From: Comamonas serinivorans
Lineage (GTDB): Bacteria; Pseudomonadota; Gammaproteobacteria; Burkholderiales; Burkholderiaceae_C
Direction of reading: 5' to 3'
Assembly: GCF_002158865.1 (NCBI RefSeq)
Contig: NZ_CP021455.1
Coordinates: 2,170,001 to 2,234,000 of the forward strand
DNA: 64,000 nt
Position numbers and translations under genes: made by a program
In this document: positions 25,911 to 35,022 of the stretch, piece after piece
How positions within the stretch are numbered: position 1 is the stretch's first letter
How the letters are laid out: each line of letters starts with the position of its first letter
Notes under the pieces: model-generated
Database searches by the model: none
The model's input: only the letters and a program-made list of their open reading frames with translations
What the model was told of the DNA's origin: nothing

Positions 25911-26183
25911 ACACAGCAGCTTGAAATCAACTTCTTCTCAAACTGCTGCAGTAAGCCTAAGAGTATACCCTGTTTTGCTCGACATCGACAAACGCCCCGG
26001 GAAAAGTTTGAGCCTTCTCTTCTGCGCACGCTCTGACATCCCTGATGGTGACAGGGTTGTGCTCAAAGCTTGTCTGCACAGGGGCGTGCGGCGATAAGAT
26101 TTTCGATGGTCAGGGTTTCACCCGACACCGCGTTTGGCCGGAACAGGAAGCGGCGCCACAGCCGTCACAGGGAATTCAGAACA
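25911..26183. other. Upstream region of tRNA-Lys and small gene
   Basis: An AT-richer stretch than its surroundings that should hold the minus-strand tRNA promoter and the plus-strand promoter of the small gene at 26184. GATAAGAT near 26093 is a possible -10. Nothing else is supported. Confidence 0.35.
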
Positions 26184-26414
26184 ATGCATGCATGGACAGC
26201 AGGTCAAGTGCTTGAGGCACCGCGCGGCCGCAAGCTTTTCATCACCGATGTGATTCCGTTCAGCCAACTGAACGAGCCGGACGCCAACCCGGAGGGCTTC
26301 CTCATCAAGTTCGTCTTCAACGAAGCCGAGGTCCACGACCAGCGGGCCATGAAGTACGAGCTGGATGACTTCATGTTTGAGCAGATGTGCCAAGCGGAAG
26401 GCTTTGGGGACTGA
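26184..26414 (+). CDS. Small conserved hypothetical protein
   Basis: 76 residues, soluble, with no signal peptide or helix-turn-helix. The core FITDVIPFSQLNEPDANPEG and the acidic C-terminus (KYELDDFMFEQMCQAEGFGD) look like a real, evolutionarily constrained protein and the codon use is normal for the window. I do not recognise a function. ATG 26184 is preferred to upstream codons because composition turns coding-like there; the ribosome site (AGGGAA) is modest. It stands alone between tRNA-Lys and ppsA. Confidence 0.65.
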   Translation: MHAWTAGQVLEAPRGRKLFITDVIPFSQLNEPDANPEGFLIKFVFNEAEVHDQRAMKYELDDFMFEQMCQAEGFGD

Positions 26415-26677
26415 CAGCACGGTGCTGCAAGCGTTCTGTGGCACGTGCAAGGCCCAGGCAGCTTGACTGCAGGCTCCCGGCCGGCGGGTTGCCTGCAAGG
26501 GGCGGGGGCAAGCGAGTCCCGCGCTCACGCGGCCAGGCTTCCAAGCGCATGAGCCCCATGCGCCTGACACGCAAAAAACACTTGCCCCTTTCCACCGGCG
26601 GCAGCCCGCTGAAACCCATGAGCGCGGGCTGAGCCAGTTCGTCATGCGAGCTCACCTGGAAAGAGCATGGACTGTGG

Positions 26678-26727
26678 AAGTATGCGTGCCTGTTCATTAA
26701 TTCTTCAACGAAATCGATTGCATACTA
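26678..26727. repeat. GTATG palindrome, copy 9
   Basis: AAGTATGCGTGCCTGTTCATT with AACGAAATCGATTGCATACT. The inner arms have drifted while the outer GTATGC/GCATAC pair is kept. It lies 7 nt past the ppsA terminator. Confidence 0.6.
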
Positions 26728-26733
26728 CGCATG

Positions 26734-26760
26734 AAAAAGAGCTGGCCATGGGCCAGCTCT
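26734..26760 (-). terminator. Rho-independent terminator of ppsA
   Basis: On the minus strand the perfect stem AGAGCTGGCC/GGCCAGCTCT with a short loop is followed by T4-5. It begins about 38 nt after the ppsA stop. Confidence 0.88.
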
Positions 26761-26797
26761 CGTGGTGTCGCAATCCGGGCGGGGCCCGGCATGCGGA

Positions 26798-29191
26798 TCA
26801 GTCCTGCGCCAGGGATTGCCAGGTGGCGATCACGGTGTCGGGGTTCAGCGAGATGGAGCTGATGCCCTTGTCGGCCAGCCATTTGGCGAAATCCGGGTGG
26901 TCGCTGGGCCCCTGGCCGCAGATGCCGATGTATTTGTTCTGGCTCAGGCAGGCGGTGATGGCGCGCTCGATCAAGGCGGTCACGGCTGGGTCGCGCTCGT
27001 CGAAGTCCTGGGCCAGCAGTTCCAGGCCGGAATCGCGGTCCAGACCCAGCGAGAGCTGCGTCAGGTCGTTCGAGCCGATGGAGAAGCCGTCGAAGTACTC
27101 GAGGAACTGGTCGGCCAGCACGGCGTTGCTGGGCACTTCGCACATCATGATGAGCTTGAGCTCGTTCTCGCCGCGCTGAAGCCCGTTGTCGGCCAGCAGC
27201 TCGGTCACGCGCTTGGCCTGGCCTAGGGTGCGCACGAAGGGCACCATGATCTGGACGTTGGTCAGGCCCATGTCGTTGCGCACGCGCTTGAGGGCTTCGC
27301 ACTCCATCTTGAAGGCTTCGCCGAACTCGGTCGAGATGTAGCGCGCGGCGCCGCGGAAGCCCAGCATGGGGTTTTCTTCCTCGGGTTCGTAGCGGCTGCC
27401 GCCAATGAGCTTGCGGTACTCGTTGGACTTGAAGTCCGACAGGCGCACGATCACGGGCTTGGGGTAGAAGGCGGCGGCAATCGTGGCCACGCCTTCGGCC
27501 ACCTTGTCAACGTAAAAGGCGCGCGGGCTGGCATGGCCGCGGGCCACCGATTCGACGGCCTTCTTCAGGTCGGCGTCGACGGCGGGGTAGTCCAGGATGG
27601 CCTTGGGGTGCACGCCGATGTTGTTGTTGATGATGAACTCCAGGCGCGCCAGGCCCACGCCGCCGTTGGGCAGCTGGGCGAAGTCGAAGGCGAGCTGGGG
27701 GTTGCCCACGTTCATCATGATCTTGGTGGAGATCTCGGGCATGGTGCCGCGCTCGACCTCGGTCACCTCGGTCTCCAGCAGGCCGTCGTAGATCCGGCCG
27801 GTGTCGCCCTCGGCGCAGCTCACGGTCACCAGCGTGTCGCTCTTCAGGCGGTCGGTGGCGTCGCCGCAGCCCACCACGGCGGGGATGCCGAGTTCACGCG
27901 CGATGATGGCGGCGTGGCAAGTGCGGCCGCCGCGGTTGGTCACGATGGCCGAGGCCTTCTTCATCACCGGCTCCCAGTTGGGGTCGGTCATGTCGGTCAC
28001 CAGCACGTCGCCGGCCTGCACCTGGTCCATCTGCGAGATGTCGGACACCAGGCGCACCGGGCCGGTGCCGATTTTCTGGCCAATGGCGCGGCCTTCGGCC
28101 AGCACGGCCGAACTGCCCTTGAGCTTGTAGCGCAGTTCGGCCTGGCCAGCGGACTGGCTCTTCACCGTTTCGGGGCGCGCTTGCAGGATGTAGAGCTGGC
28201 CGTCGATGCCGTCCTTGCCCCATTCGATGTCCATGGGGCGGCCATAGTGCTGCTCGATCACCAGCGCATAGCGCGCCAGTTCTTCCACGTCGGCATCGGT
28301 CAGCGAGTAGCGGTTGCGCAGCTCGGCCGGCACGTCCGTGGTCTGCACCAGCTTGCCGCTGGCCGCCTTCTCTTCGGCGGTCGAGAACACCATCTGGATC
28401 AGCTTGGAGCCCAGGTTGCGGCGGATCACGGCCTTTTTGCCCGCTTGCAGCGTGGGCTTGTGCACGTAGAACTCGTCGGGGTTCACGGCGCCTTGCACCA
28501 CGGTTTCACCCAGGCCGTAGCTGGCGGTGATGAACACCACCTGGTCAAAACCCGACTCGGTGTCGATGGTGAACATCACGCCGGCCGCGCCCTTGTCCGA
28601 GCGGACCATGCGCTGCACGCCGGCCGACAGGGCCACCACGTCGTGCGCAAAGCCCTTGTGCACGCGGTAGCTGATGGCGCGGTCGTTGTAGAGCGAGGCA
28701 AACACCTCTTTCATCTTGTGCAACACGTCGTCGATGCCGACCACGTTCAGGAAGGTCTCCTGCTGGCCTGCGAACGACGCGTCGGGCAGGTCTTCGGCCG
28801 TGGCCGACGAGCGCACGGCGAACGAAGCCTCGGCCACGCCGCCTTGCAGGGTGACGAAGGCCTCGCGGATGGCGGCTTCCAAGTCGGCCGGGAAGGGCTG
28901 GCTTTCGACCATGGCGCGGATTTCGGCGCCGGTGCTGGCCAGAGCGCGCACGTCATCGACGTTCAGGGCGGCCAGCTTGGCGCTGATCTTGTCGGCCAGG
29001 CCGTCGTGGGCCAGGAACTGGCGGAAGGCATGCGCCGTGGTGGCGAAGCCGGTGGGCACGCGCACGCCCTGGGGCAGCTGCGAGATCATTTCACCCAGGC
29101 TGGCGTTCTTGCCGCCGACCGATTCGACATCGGTCATGCGCAATTTTTCGAACGGCACCACCAGGGCGGTCGCGTCGAACAGGTTGGACAT
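26798..29191 (-). CDS. ppsA: Phosphoenolpyruvate synthase
   Basis: 797 residues. PpsA converts pyruvate, ATP and water to PEP, AMP and phosphate, feeding gluconeogenesis. The N-terminal ATP-grasp domain begins GGKNASLGEMISQLP and contains SFAVRSSATAEDLPDASFAGQQ. The swivelling phosphohistidine domain has TNRGGRTCHAAIIARELGIP with catalytic His near residue 430. The C-terminal TIM barrel carries GLARLEFIINN, GFRGAARYI and the catalytic-Cys region IGICGQGPSD. ATG 29191 gives the normal N-terminus MSNLFDATALVVPFEKL. Divergent from ppsR, which encodes its regulator. Confidence 0.97.
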   Translation of the reverse strand: MSNLFDATALVVPFEKLRMTDVESVGGKNASLGEMISQLPQGVRVPTGFATTAHAFRQFLAHDGLADKISAKLAALNVDDVRALASTGAEIRAMVESQPFPADLEAAIREAFVTLQGGVAEASFAVRSSATAEDLPDASFAGQQETFLNVVGIDDVLHKMKEVFASLYNDRAISYRVHKGFAHDVVALSAGVQRMVRSDKGAAGVMFTIDTESGFDQVVFITASYGLGETVVQGAVNPDEFYVHKPTLQAGKKAVIRRNLGSKLIQMVFSTAEEKAASGKLVQTTDVPAELRNRYSLTDADVEELARYALVIEQHYGRPMDIEWGKDGIDGQLYILQARPETVKSQSAGQAELRYKLKGSSAVLAEGRAIGQKIGTGPVRLVSDISQMDQVQAGDVLVTDMTDPNWEPVMKKASAIVTNRGGRTCHAAIIARELGIPAVVGCGDATDRLKSDTLVTVSCAEGDTGRIYDGLLETEVTEVERGTMPEISTKIMMNVGNPQLAFDFAQLPNGGVGLARLEFIINNNIGVHPKAILDYPAVDADLKKAVESVARGHASPRAFYVDKVAEGVATIAAAFYPKPVIVRLSDFKSNEYRKLIGGSRYEPEEENPMLGFRGAARYISTEFGEAFKMECEALKRVRNDMGLTNVQIMVPFVRTLGQAKRVTELLADNGLQRGENELKLIMMCEVPSNAVLADQFLEYFDGFSIGSNDLTQLSLGLDRDSGLELLAQDFDERDPAVTALIERAITACLSQNKYIGICGQGPSDHPDFAKWLADKGISSISLNPDTVIATWQSLAQD

Positions 29192-29447
29192 GGAAGGGCT
29201 CCAGAGTTTAAAAATCGGTGCAGGATCCAAGGCCGCGCAGCGGGCCCTGCGTCCAAGCAGCAGGCGGCATGCGTCCTGGCGCCGACCGTGGCGCGGGCAC
29301 GCAGAACCTGCTGGGGAAATTTGGATAATCCCGTATTCTAGGCCGGGGCGATGGCGTTGCACGCCGCAACAACCACACGCATCCGGCCGGTGCGCCCACC
29401 AGGCGCACCGCAACCTTCCAACCGCTGCCCGAAGGCCGCTTTTTCGC

Positions 29448-30269
29448 ATGTTCAACCGCACCGCTTTCTACGTTTCCGATGGCACGGGCATCACGGCCGA
29501 AACCTTTGGCCATGCCATGCTGGCCCAGTTCGACATCAAGGTGCGCAATGTGCGCTTGCCATTCGTCGATACCGTGGACAAGGCCCACCAGGCCGTGCGG
29601 CAGATCAACCACGTGGGCGAGCTGGAGGGCTACCGGCCCATCGTCTTCACCACCATCGTCGACATGGATGTGCTGCGCGTGCTGCACGAGAACTGCAAGG
29701 GCATGCTGCTGGACATGTTCGGCACCTTTGTGCGCCCGCTGGAGCAGGAGCTGGGCATGAAGTCGCACCACCGCGTGGGGCGGTTCTCCGACATCAGCAA
29801 GAGCAAGGAATACAACGACCGCATCGAGGCCATCAACTACAGCCTGCAGCACGACGACGGGCAGTCCAACGTGCAGCTGGCCGACGCCGACGTCATCCTG
29901 GTTGGGGTGAGCCGCAGCGGCAAGACGCCGACCAGCATCTACCTGGCCATGCAATATGGCCTGAAGGTGGCGAACTACCCGCTGATTCCCGAAGACTTTG
30001 ACCGCCAGCAACTGCCCCCCGATGTGGCCAAGCACATCAAAAAGGTGTTCGGGCTGACGATTTCGGCCGAGCGCTTGTCTGAAATCCGGTCCGAGCGCCG
30101 GCCGAATTCGCGCTACGCCAGCATCGAGAACTGCCGCCACGAGATCTCGCAGGCCGAGGCCATGATGCGCCGCTCGGGCGTGCGCTGGCTGTCGACCACG
30201 ACCAAGAGCATCGAAGAGATCGCCACCACCATCCTGCAGGAAATCCACCCGGACCGGCTGTCCTATTGA
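29448..30269 (+). CDS. ppsR: PEP synthase regulatory kinase/phosphotransferase PpsR
   Basis: 273 residues of the DUF299 family. PpsR inactivates PEP synthase by ADP-dependent phosphorylation of a Thr next to the catalytic His and reactivates it by phosphorolysis. The P-loop-like nucleotide motif GVSRSGKTPTS lies near residue 155 and the N-terminus MFNRTAFYVSDGTGITAETF is strongly conserved. Start ATG 29448 is set by that N-terminus although the frame extends far upstream through the antisense of ppsA. The divergent ppsA/ppsR pairing supports the call. Degenerate palindrome copy 10 begins 3 nt after the stop. Confidence 0.95.
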   Translation: MFNRTAFYVSDGTGITAETFGHAMLAQFDIKVRNVRLPFVDTVDKAHQAVRQINHVGELEGYRPIVFTTIVDMDVLRVLHENCKGMLLDMFGTFVRPLEQELGMKSHHRVGRFSDISKSKEYNDRIEAINYSLQHDDGQSNVQLADADVILVGVSRSGKTPTSIYLAMQYGLKVANYPLIPEDFDRQQLPPDVAKHIKKVFGLTISAERLSEIRSERRPNSRYASIENCRHEISQAEAMMRRSGVRWLSTTTKSIEEIATTILQEIHPDRLSY

Positions 30270-30271
30270 GG

Positions 30272-30321
30272 TTGTATCACTTCATGCTCATTGGTGGGCA
30301 AACGGACATGGGGGTGTACTG
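30272..30321. repeat. GTATG palindrome, copy 10 (degenerate)
   Basis: Outer GTAT...GTAC ends and an AACGGACATG right arm survive; the left inner arm is lost. It starts 3 nt after the ppsR stop. Confidence 0.45.
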
Positions 30322-30672
30322 GTGTCATTGATGTGAACCACAAGCCGGCCGCGGTGATTGGCCAACCCGCCCGATATCGCCGGTGACCGATGGCCGTGCG
30401 GTGTCGCGCCAACTGGCCGCGCGCGGGTGATGGGCTTTCTGGCCCGTGTGGTGAAGGCGCAGGCCCTGAAAAGGTGCACAGCCCGCTTAGGCGGGCGGTG
30501 GGGTGAAGGGCACAGCGCTGCGAGAGGGCCTGGCTTCGCACCGCTGCATGGCGCCACCCTGGGGCAGCCAGCATTTGAGCCTGGCTGGCGTGCGTCACGC
30601 GACACTCACCACCCGCGACAACACGCTGACCTGATCCACGACGGCTGAGGTGAGCAAGATTGCTGCCTTGGG

Positions 30673-30726
30673 CAGGTATGGGCATGCTGCCGTTCAATTT
30701 TCATCGGGATTGGCAGCATACCCCTG
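30673..30726. repeat. GTATG palindrome, copy 11
   Basis: CAGGTATGGGCATGCTGCCG against CGGGATTGGCAGCATACCCCTG. It lies 12 nt downstream (minus strand) of the RidA-family stop. Confidence 0.8.
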
Positions 30727-30737
30727 TATTCGGATGC

Positions 30738-31196
30738 TCAGGCGGCAACCTGGGCGATCAGCTCGATTTCGACGCAGGCGCCCAGGGGCAGCTGCGCGGT
30801 GCCAAAGGCGCTGCGCGCATGGGCGCCCTTGTCGCCGAACACGCTGGCCAGCAACTCCGAGCAGCCGTTGGTCACCAGGTGCTGTTCGGTGAAGCTCGGG
30901 GCCGAGTGCACCAGGCTGGTGACCTTGACGATGCGCTGCACGCGGTTGAGGTCGCCCACGGCGGCGTGCAGGGTGCCCAGCAGGTCGATGGCGATGGCGC
31001 GGGCGGCATCCTGGCCCACGGGGGTGTCCATGTCGTCGCCCAGACGGCCCGTCCACACCCGGCCCGACCGGCGCGCGATGTGGCCCGACAGGAAGACCAG
31101 GTTGCCGCTGATGACGAAGGGCACATAGGCGGCGGCGGGCACGGCCACCGGCGGCAGTTCAATGCCCAGTTGCTTCAGTTTGTCGTAAACGTCCAT
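30738..31196 (-). CDS. RidA/YjgF-family protein
   Basis: 152 residues with the YjgF/chorismate-mutase-like fold. Family pieces visible are LVFLSGHIARRSG, ARAIAIDLLGTLHAAVGDLN and the C-terminal LPLGACVEIELIAQV. True RidA hydrolyses reactive enamine/imine intermediates from PLP enzymes with an Arg in the C-terminal motif; the R-x-(A/V) position here is not the classic one, so this is a RidA-like paralogue of the COG0251 group with uncertain activity. AGGAGA precedes the ATG. Divergent from the CaiB/BaiF gene. Confidence 0.85.
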   Translation of the reverse strand: MDVYDKLKQLGIELPPVAVPAAAYVPFVISGNLVFLSGHIARRSGRVWTGRLGDDMDTPVGQDAARAIAIDLLGTLHAAVGDLNRVQRIVKVTSLVHSAPSFTEQHLVTNGCSELLASVFGDKGAHARSAFGTAQLPLGACVEIELIAQVAA

Positions 31197-31469
31197 GGGG
31201 TTCTCCTGTGAAAGTCATGGTGTGCCAGACGCCCGGACGGGCTCTGGGCATCTGCGGGGATTTTGCCGCAGCAGGGGCGCGTGTCGTCAGGGGAGGCTGC
31301 GGGCGCGACAGCGCGTCGCATTGCGCGCCAGGGCACGCCGCCGCATGTGGACGGCGACCGTAACCGCCCCGTGCGCGACTGCCGCACCGCCAAGGCTTGC
31401 CCACAATCCGTGTCACGCGGGGACGGGCTGCAGACCTCATGCAGCCGCCCGACACCACATGGAGACAGC

Positions 31470-32699
31470 ATGAGCGGCATTCTGGATGGGATCAAGGTCC
31501 TGGATCTGTCGCGCGTCATCGCCGGGCCGATGACGACGCAGAACCTGGCGGACATGGGCGCCACCGTCATCAAGGTCGAGCGCCCCGGCGAGGGCGACGA
31601 CACGCGCCGCATCGGCCCGTTTTACCGGGTCCGCGACGCGGCCGGCAACGAGGTCGAGGCCGACGATTCGTCGGGCTTTCTGGCCTACAACCGCGGCAAA
31701 AAGTCCATCACGCTCGACATCTCGCGGCCCGAGGGGCAGGAGATGGTGCGCCAGCTGGCCGACCAGTGCGACGTGGTGATGGAGAACTACAAGGTCGGCA
31801 CCATGGCGCGCTACGGCTTGGACTACGACACCCTGTCCAAGCGCAACCCGCGGCTGGTGTACTGCTCGATCTCGGGTTTTGGCCAGACAGGGCCGCTGGC
31901 CAAGCGGGCGGCCTACGACTTCATCCTGCAGGGCTACACCGGCATGATGAGCACCTGCGGCCATGCCGATGGTGAGCCGGGCGGCGGCCCCATGCGCACC
32001 GCCGTGGCCTTGACCGATGTGGTGACCGGCCTTTATGCCACCACGGCCATCGTGTCGGCGCTGTACCACCGGCTGAACACGGGCGAGGGCCAGTACATCG
32101 ACATGGCCCTGATGGACGGCGCCATGGCCACCAACGGCCACCTGGCCATCGGCTACCTGGTGGGCGGCGTGCCGCAGCCGCGCGCCGGCAACGGCAACCC
32201 CACCGGCGCGCCGTCGGGGGTGTTCCCGGCCAAGGATGGCTCCCTCATCGTGGCGGCGGGCAACAACGGCCAGTTTCAGCTGCTGTGCAAGGCGCTGGGC
32301 CTGGATGACATGGCAAGCGATCCGCGCTACACCAACAACACCGAGCGCTGCCTGAACCGCGACACCCTGCATGCCCGCATCACCGAGTCCCTGCGGGACC
32401 TGACGGTGGAAGAGGCGGTCAACCGCATCGGCGCCGCCGGTGTGCCCTGCGGCCCGGTGCACACGCTGGATCAGGCGTTTGCGCAAGAACAGATCCAGCA
32501 CCGCGGCCTGGCCCTGCAGCTGCCGCACAGCCGCGGCTTCGACGTGCCCAGCCTGCGCAGCCCCTTGCGGTTTTCCAAGACGCCGGTCGAGCACAAGGCG
32601 CCGCCCATGCTGGGCGAACACACCGACGAGGTGCTGGGCGAGATGCTGGGCCTGTCCCCTGAGCAGATCCGCGCGCTCGAAAGCCAGGGGCTGGTGTGA
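31470..32699 (+). CDS. CaiB/BaiF-family CoA transferase
   Basis: 409 residues of the class III CoA-transferase family, which moves CoA between acyl groups through an aspartyl-CoA thioester. The N-terminus LDLSRVIAGPMTTQNLADMG, VIKVERPGEGDDTR, YNRGKKSITLDI and the likely catalytic Asp in YDFILQGYTGMMS are diagnostic. The substrate (for example formyl, carnitine, succinyl or an aromatic acid) is not readable. GGAGA precedes ATG 31470. It stands alone; palindrome copy 12 starts immediately past the stop. Confidence 0.92.
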   Translation: MSGILDGIKVLDLSRVIAGPMTTQNLADMGATVIKVERPGEGDDTRRIGPFYRVRDAAGNEVEADDSSGFLAYNRGKKSITLDISRPEGQEMVRQLADQCDVVMENYKVGTMARYGLDYDTLSKRNPRLVYCSISGFGQTGPLAKRAAYDFILQGYTGMMSTCGHADGEPGGGPMRTAVALTDVVTGLYATTAIVSALYHRLNTGEGQYIDMALMDGAMATNGHLAIGYLVGGVPQPRAGNGNPTGAPSGVFPAKDGSLIVAAGNNGQFQLLCKALGLDDMASDPRYTNNTERCLNRDTLHARITESLRDLTVEEAVNRIGAAGVPCGPVHTLDQAFAQEQIQHRGLALQLPHSRGFDVPSLRSPLRFSKTPVEHKAPPMLGEHTDEVLGEMLGLSPEQIRALESQGLV

Positions 32700-32700
32700 G

Positions 32701-32752
32701 GGGGTAACAGGGATTTACCGATTCATTGCTGAACGGTGTGGCTGGATACCCC
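32701..32752. repeat. GTATG palindrome, copy 12
   Basis: GGGGTAACAGGGATTTACCG against ACGGTGTGGCTGGATACCCC. It starts 2 nt after the CoA-transferase stop and closely resembles copy 22. Confidence 0.7.
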
Positions 32753-32930
32753 ATGGAACACCTGGGACGAACAGCTGTGCCGCCGGGATGCGCTGGGTGA
32801 ATCGGTGGTCCGCGTGACGCGTCGATGGCGACCGGCCAATCGCTGTTGGCCGACCTCGTGCAGTTTCGGCCGCGCGAAGCTGGCCGAGTACCCCCGGTGA
32901 GGCCGAACCCATTGCCGACGGCGCGTTGCC

Positions 32931-33095
32931 ATGGCATTGGCGGTCGGGGTCAGCATCACCGCCAGCGCCGCCGCCGGCTTGCCATTCAAGCGCGAGTTGA
33001 CTGGGATGTTCCGCGCACTGGGTCGGCCTGCCTTGATCGCTGCCACAGGCAACGATGTCAGCGCAGCCCCGGTCCAGCACCTGCTCGCCGCGTGA
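32931..33095 (+). CDS. Short open frame, possible remnant or small protein
   Basis: 54 codons from ATG to TGA with strong GC3 bias. The product ends GMFRALGRPALIAATGNDVS then AAPVQHLLAA, which reads like the tail of a folded protein. No ribosome site, no upstream domain and no recognised family. It could be the decayed end of a larger gene. Confidence 0.25.
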   Translation: MALAVGVSITASAAAGLPFKRELTGMFRALGRPALIAATGNDVSAAPVQHLLAA

Positions 33096-33250
33096 AGCCT
33101 TCGTTGACGACGCAGACCGGCGCAGGGACCTCTTGGCGGCTTGTTCACGGCACGGGCGGGCGGGTCGCTCACGCGCATCCGCCCCGCCATCGCTCAGGCC
33201 GCGCAGTCGGGCTGCCGGGCCCAGGCATCACCCAGCAGCCGCGGTGACCA

Positions 33251-34840
33251 TCAGCCCTGTGCGGGCACGTCACCGGCCAACGGCAGGGCCTGTGCGCAGG
33301 CGTGGGCCGACGCCCAGGCCCATTGGAAGTTGTAGCCGCCCAGCCAGCCCGTGATGTCCACGACCTCGCCGATGAAGAACAGGCCCGGGCGGGACTTGGC
33401 CTCGAGCGTTTGCTGCGACAGCTCGCGCGTGTCCACGCCACCCAGCGTGACTTCGGCCTTGCGGTAGCCCTCGGTGCCCGAGGGCGTGAGCTGCCACCGC
33501 TGCAGGCTGGCGGCCAACTGCTGCAAGGCCTTGTCGGGCACCTGGTCAATGGCGCGCTGCCAGACCGGATCGCGGGCGCACCAGGCGTCGGCCAGGCGGG
33601 CGGGCAGCCAGCGCGCCAGCTCGTTGGCCACCCGCTTGCGCGAGCTGGCCTTGGCCCGCAGCAGCTCGTCGGCCAGGTCCACCTCGGGCAGCAGGTTCAG
33701 CGTGAGGGGCGTGCCCGGCTGCCAGTAGCTCGAGATCTGCAGCACGGCGGGGCCGGACAGGCCGCGGTGGGTGAACAGCAGGTCTTCGTCGAACGACACG
33801 GGGCCGGCGCGTTTGGCGGCCGCGCCCTTGCCGTCCTGGCCCGCCTTGCCCGGTCGTGTGCCGGCCTGGGCCGACGCGGCCGGGTTCGTTGCGGGGGCGG
33901 CGTCCGATGCCGGCGCCGGGACCGTGCTGATGCGCACGGGCAGGGCCACGCCCGCCAGGGGCACGAAGGGCGCCCAGTCCTGCGCGTCGAACGTCAGCGG
34001 CACCAACCCCGGCCGCGTGGGCAACACCCGCAGGCCGAACTGCTGCGCGAGCCGCAGGCCGAAGTCGCTGGCGCCGATCTTGGGGATGGACAGGCCGCCC
34101 GTGGCCACGACCACGCTGGTGGCCAGCACGCTGCCACGCTCGGTGGTCACGCGGTAGCGGGCAGGGTGGATGCCAGTATCTGCCGTTTCTCGTTCACTGG
34201 ATGAAGAAGAAGGCGGGATACTGGTTGAAGACGAAGTCTCTGTGCGCGAGGCGTTCAGCGCCTGCACCGCGGTGACCCGGCACGGCTGCCAGCGGCTGAC
34301 CTGGCCGGGCCCGCGCCCACACAGCGCCAGCAGCATGTCGATGAGGTCCTGGGCCGAGTGGTCGCAGAACAGCTGGCCTTTGTGTTTTTCATGGTGCGCG
34401 ATGCCGTGCGCGTCGACCAGCGCGATGAAATCCTGCGGTGTGAACCGCGACAGGGCAGAGCGGCAAAACGCCGGGTTGTCGCCCACGAAGTGCTTGTGCG
34501 GCGCGCGCACGTCCAGCCACTGGTTGGTGAAGTTGGCGCGGCCGCCGCCCGAGATGCGCACTTTTTCGGCCACGGCGCTGGCATGGTCGATGAGCAGCAC
34601 CGTGGCGCCGCGTGCGCTGGCCTGGGCGGCGCAGAACAGGCCAGCGGCCCCGGCGCCGATGACGACGGCATCGACATGGGCCGCGTCTGGCGGCAAGGCG
34701 GAAGAGGGATGGGTGTGGGTCAAGGCGATGCGGCGCCGGGCTGGGCCGGCAGGCAGAGGAAGGAGAGTGCGATTGTCGGGCCTGGCCGGCATCTCGGGCC
34801 TGATCCGTGGGCGCGGGGCTTGCAGGCTGCGCCACAGCAC
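33251..34840 (-). CDS. NAD(P)/FAD-dependent oxidoreductase (YhiN/HI0933 family)
   Basis: About 510-530 residues. The N-terminal FAD loop is VVIGAGAAGLFCAAQASARG, followed by GGGRANFTN and the family's C-terminal GEVVDITGWLGGYNFQWAWASA. YhiN-type flavoproteins are widespread but their substrate is unclear. The start is uncertain (ATG 34840 or 34792; a shorter one closer to the FAD loop is possible). Two regions are longer than usual: a Ser-rich insert near residue 210 that coincides with palindrome copy 13, and an Ala/Gly/Lys-rich insert (DAAPATNPAASAQAGTRPGK) near 310. It has no operon partner. Confidence 0.85.
   Translation of the reverse strand: MLWRSLQAPRPRIRPEMPARPDNRTLLPLPAGPARRRIALTHTHPSSALPPDAAHVDAVVIGAGAAGLFCAAQASARGATVLLIDHASAVAEKVRISGGGRANFTNQWLDVRAPHKHFVGDNPAFCRSALSRFTPQDFIALVDAHGIAHHEKHKGQLFCDHSAQDLIDMLLALCGRGPGQVSRWQPCRVTAVQALNASRTETSSSTSIPPSSSSSERETADTGIHPARYRVTTERGSVLATSVVVATGGLSIPKIGASDFGLRLAQQFGLRVLPTRPGLVPLTFDAQDWAPFVPLAGVALPVRISTVPAPASDAAPATNPAASAQAGTRPGKAGQDGKGAAAKRAGPVSFDEDLLFTHRGLSGPAVLQISSYWQPGTPLTLNLLPEVDLADELLRAKASSRKRVANELARWLPARLADAWCARDPVWQRAIDQVPDKALQQLAASLQRWQLTPSGTEGYRKAEVTLGGVDTRELSQQTLEAKSRPGLFFIGEVVDITGWLGGYNFQWAWASAHACAQALPLAGDVPAQG
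34173..34224. repeat. GTATG palindrome, copy 13 (inside a gene)
   Basis: CCAGTATCTGCCGTTTCTCG against GAAGGCGGGATACTGG. It lies in frame in the YhiN-type gene and encodes most of a Ser-rich insert (PPSSSSSERETADTG). Confidence 0.6.
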
Positions 34841-35022
34841 GCGTCCGCACGGCTACGGCCGGAGTTGCCAAGCGCGCGATGGTCGGGGCATGCTGTGTCT
34901 GCTTGAGCATGCACGGACAGGGTGGGCGGACTGACCCGCGAACGCATCAGGCATGGCGGCCTGCATGCGAAGCCCGCGAGGGGCAGCGTCTGGCATTCCG
35001 GCCTGGCCTCTGAGGCCAGACC

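Larger units (their letters stand above)
26415..26797. other. Gene-free region before ppsA terminator
   Basis: Contains palindrome copy 9 and the ppsA terminator at its right end. The left 260 bp shows short frames only, none credible. Confidence 0.45.
30270..30737. other. Gene-free region between ppsR and ridA-like gene
   Basis: Bounded by palindrome copies 10 and 11, one at each end, the convergent 3' ends of ppsR and the RidA gene. The middle 350 bp contains only unsupported short frames. Confidence 0.45.
32700..33250. other. Largest gene-poor gap; possible gene remnant
   Basis: Holds palindrome copy 12 and a possible short coding segment (32931-33095, listed separately). Elsewhere the composition is patchy and the frames disagree, as expected for decayed sequence. 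Confidence 0.4.

Noticed and set aside
25971..26012. GAGTATACCCTGTTTTGC near tRNA-Lys as a palindrome copy
   Set aside because: Left-arm resemblance only; no CATAC arm follows within 60 bp.
26798..29341. Long open frames antisense to ppsA and several other genes (up to 1500 codons)
   Set aside because: They are codon shadows of high-GC3 genes; their translations are low-complexity (His/Arg/Gly-rich) with no motifs, whereas the opposite strand encodes recognised enzymes.
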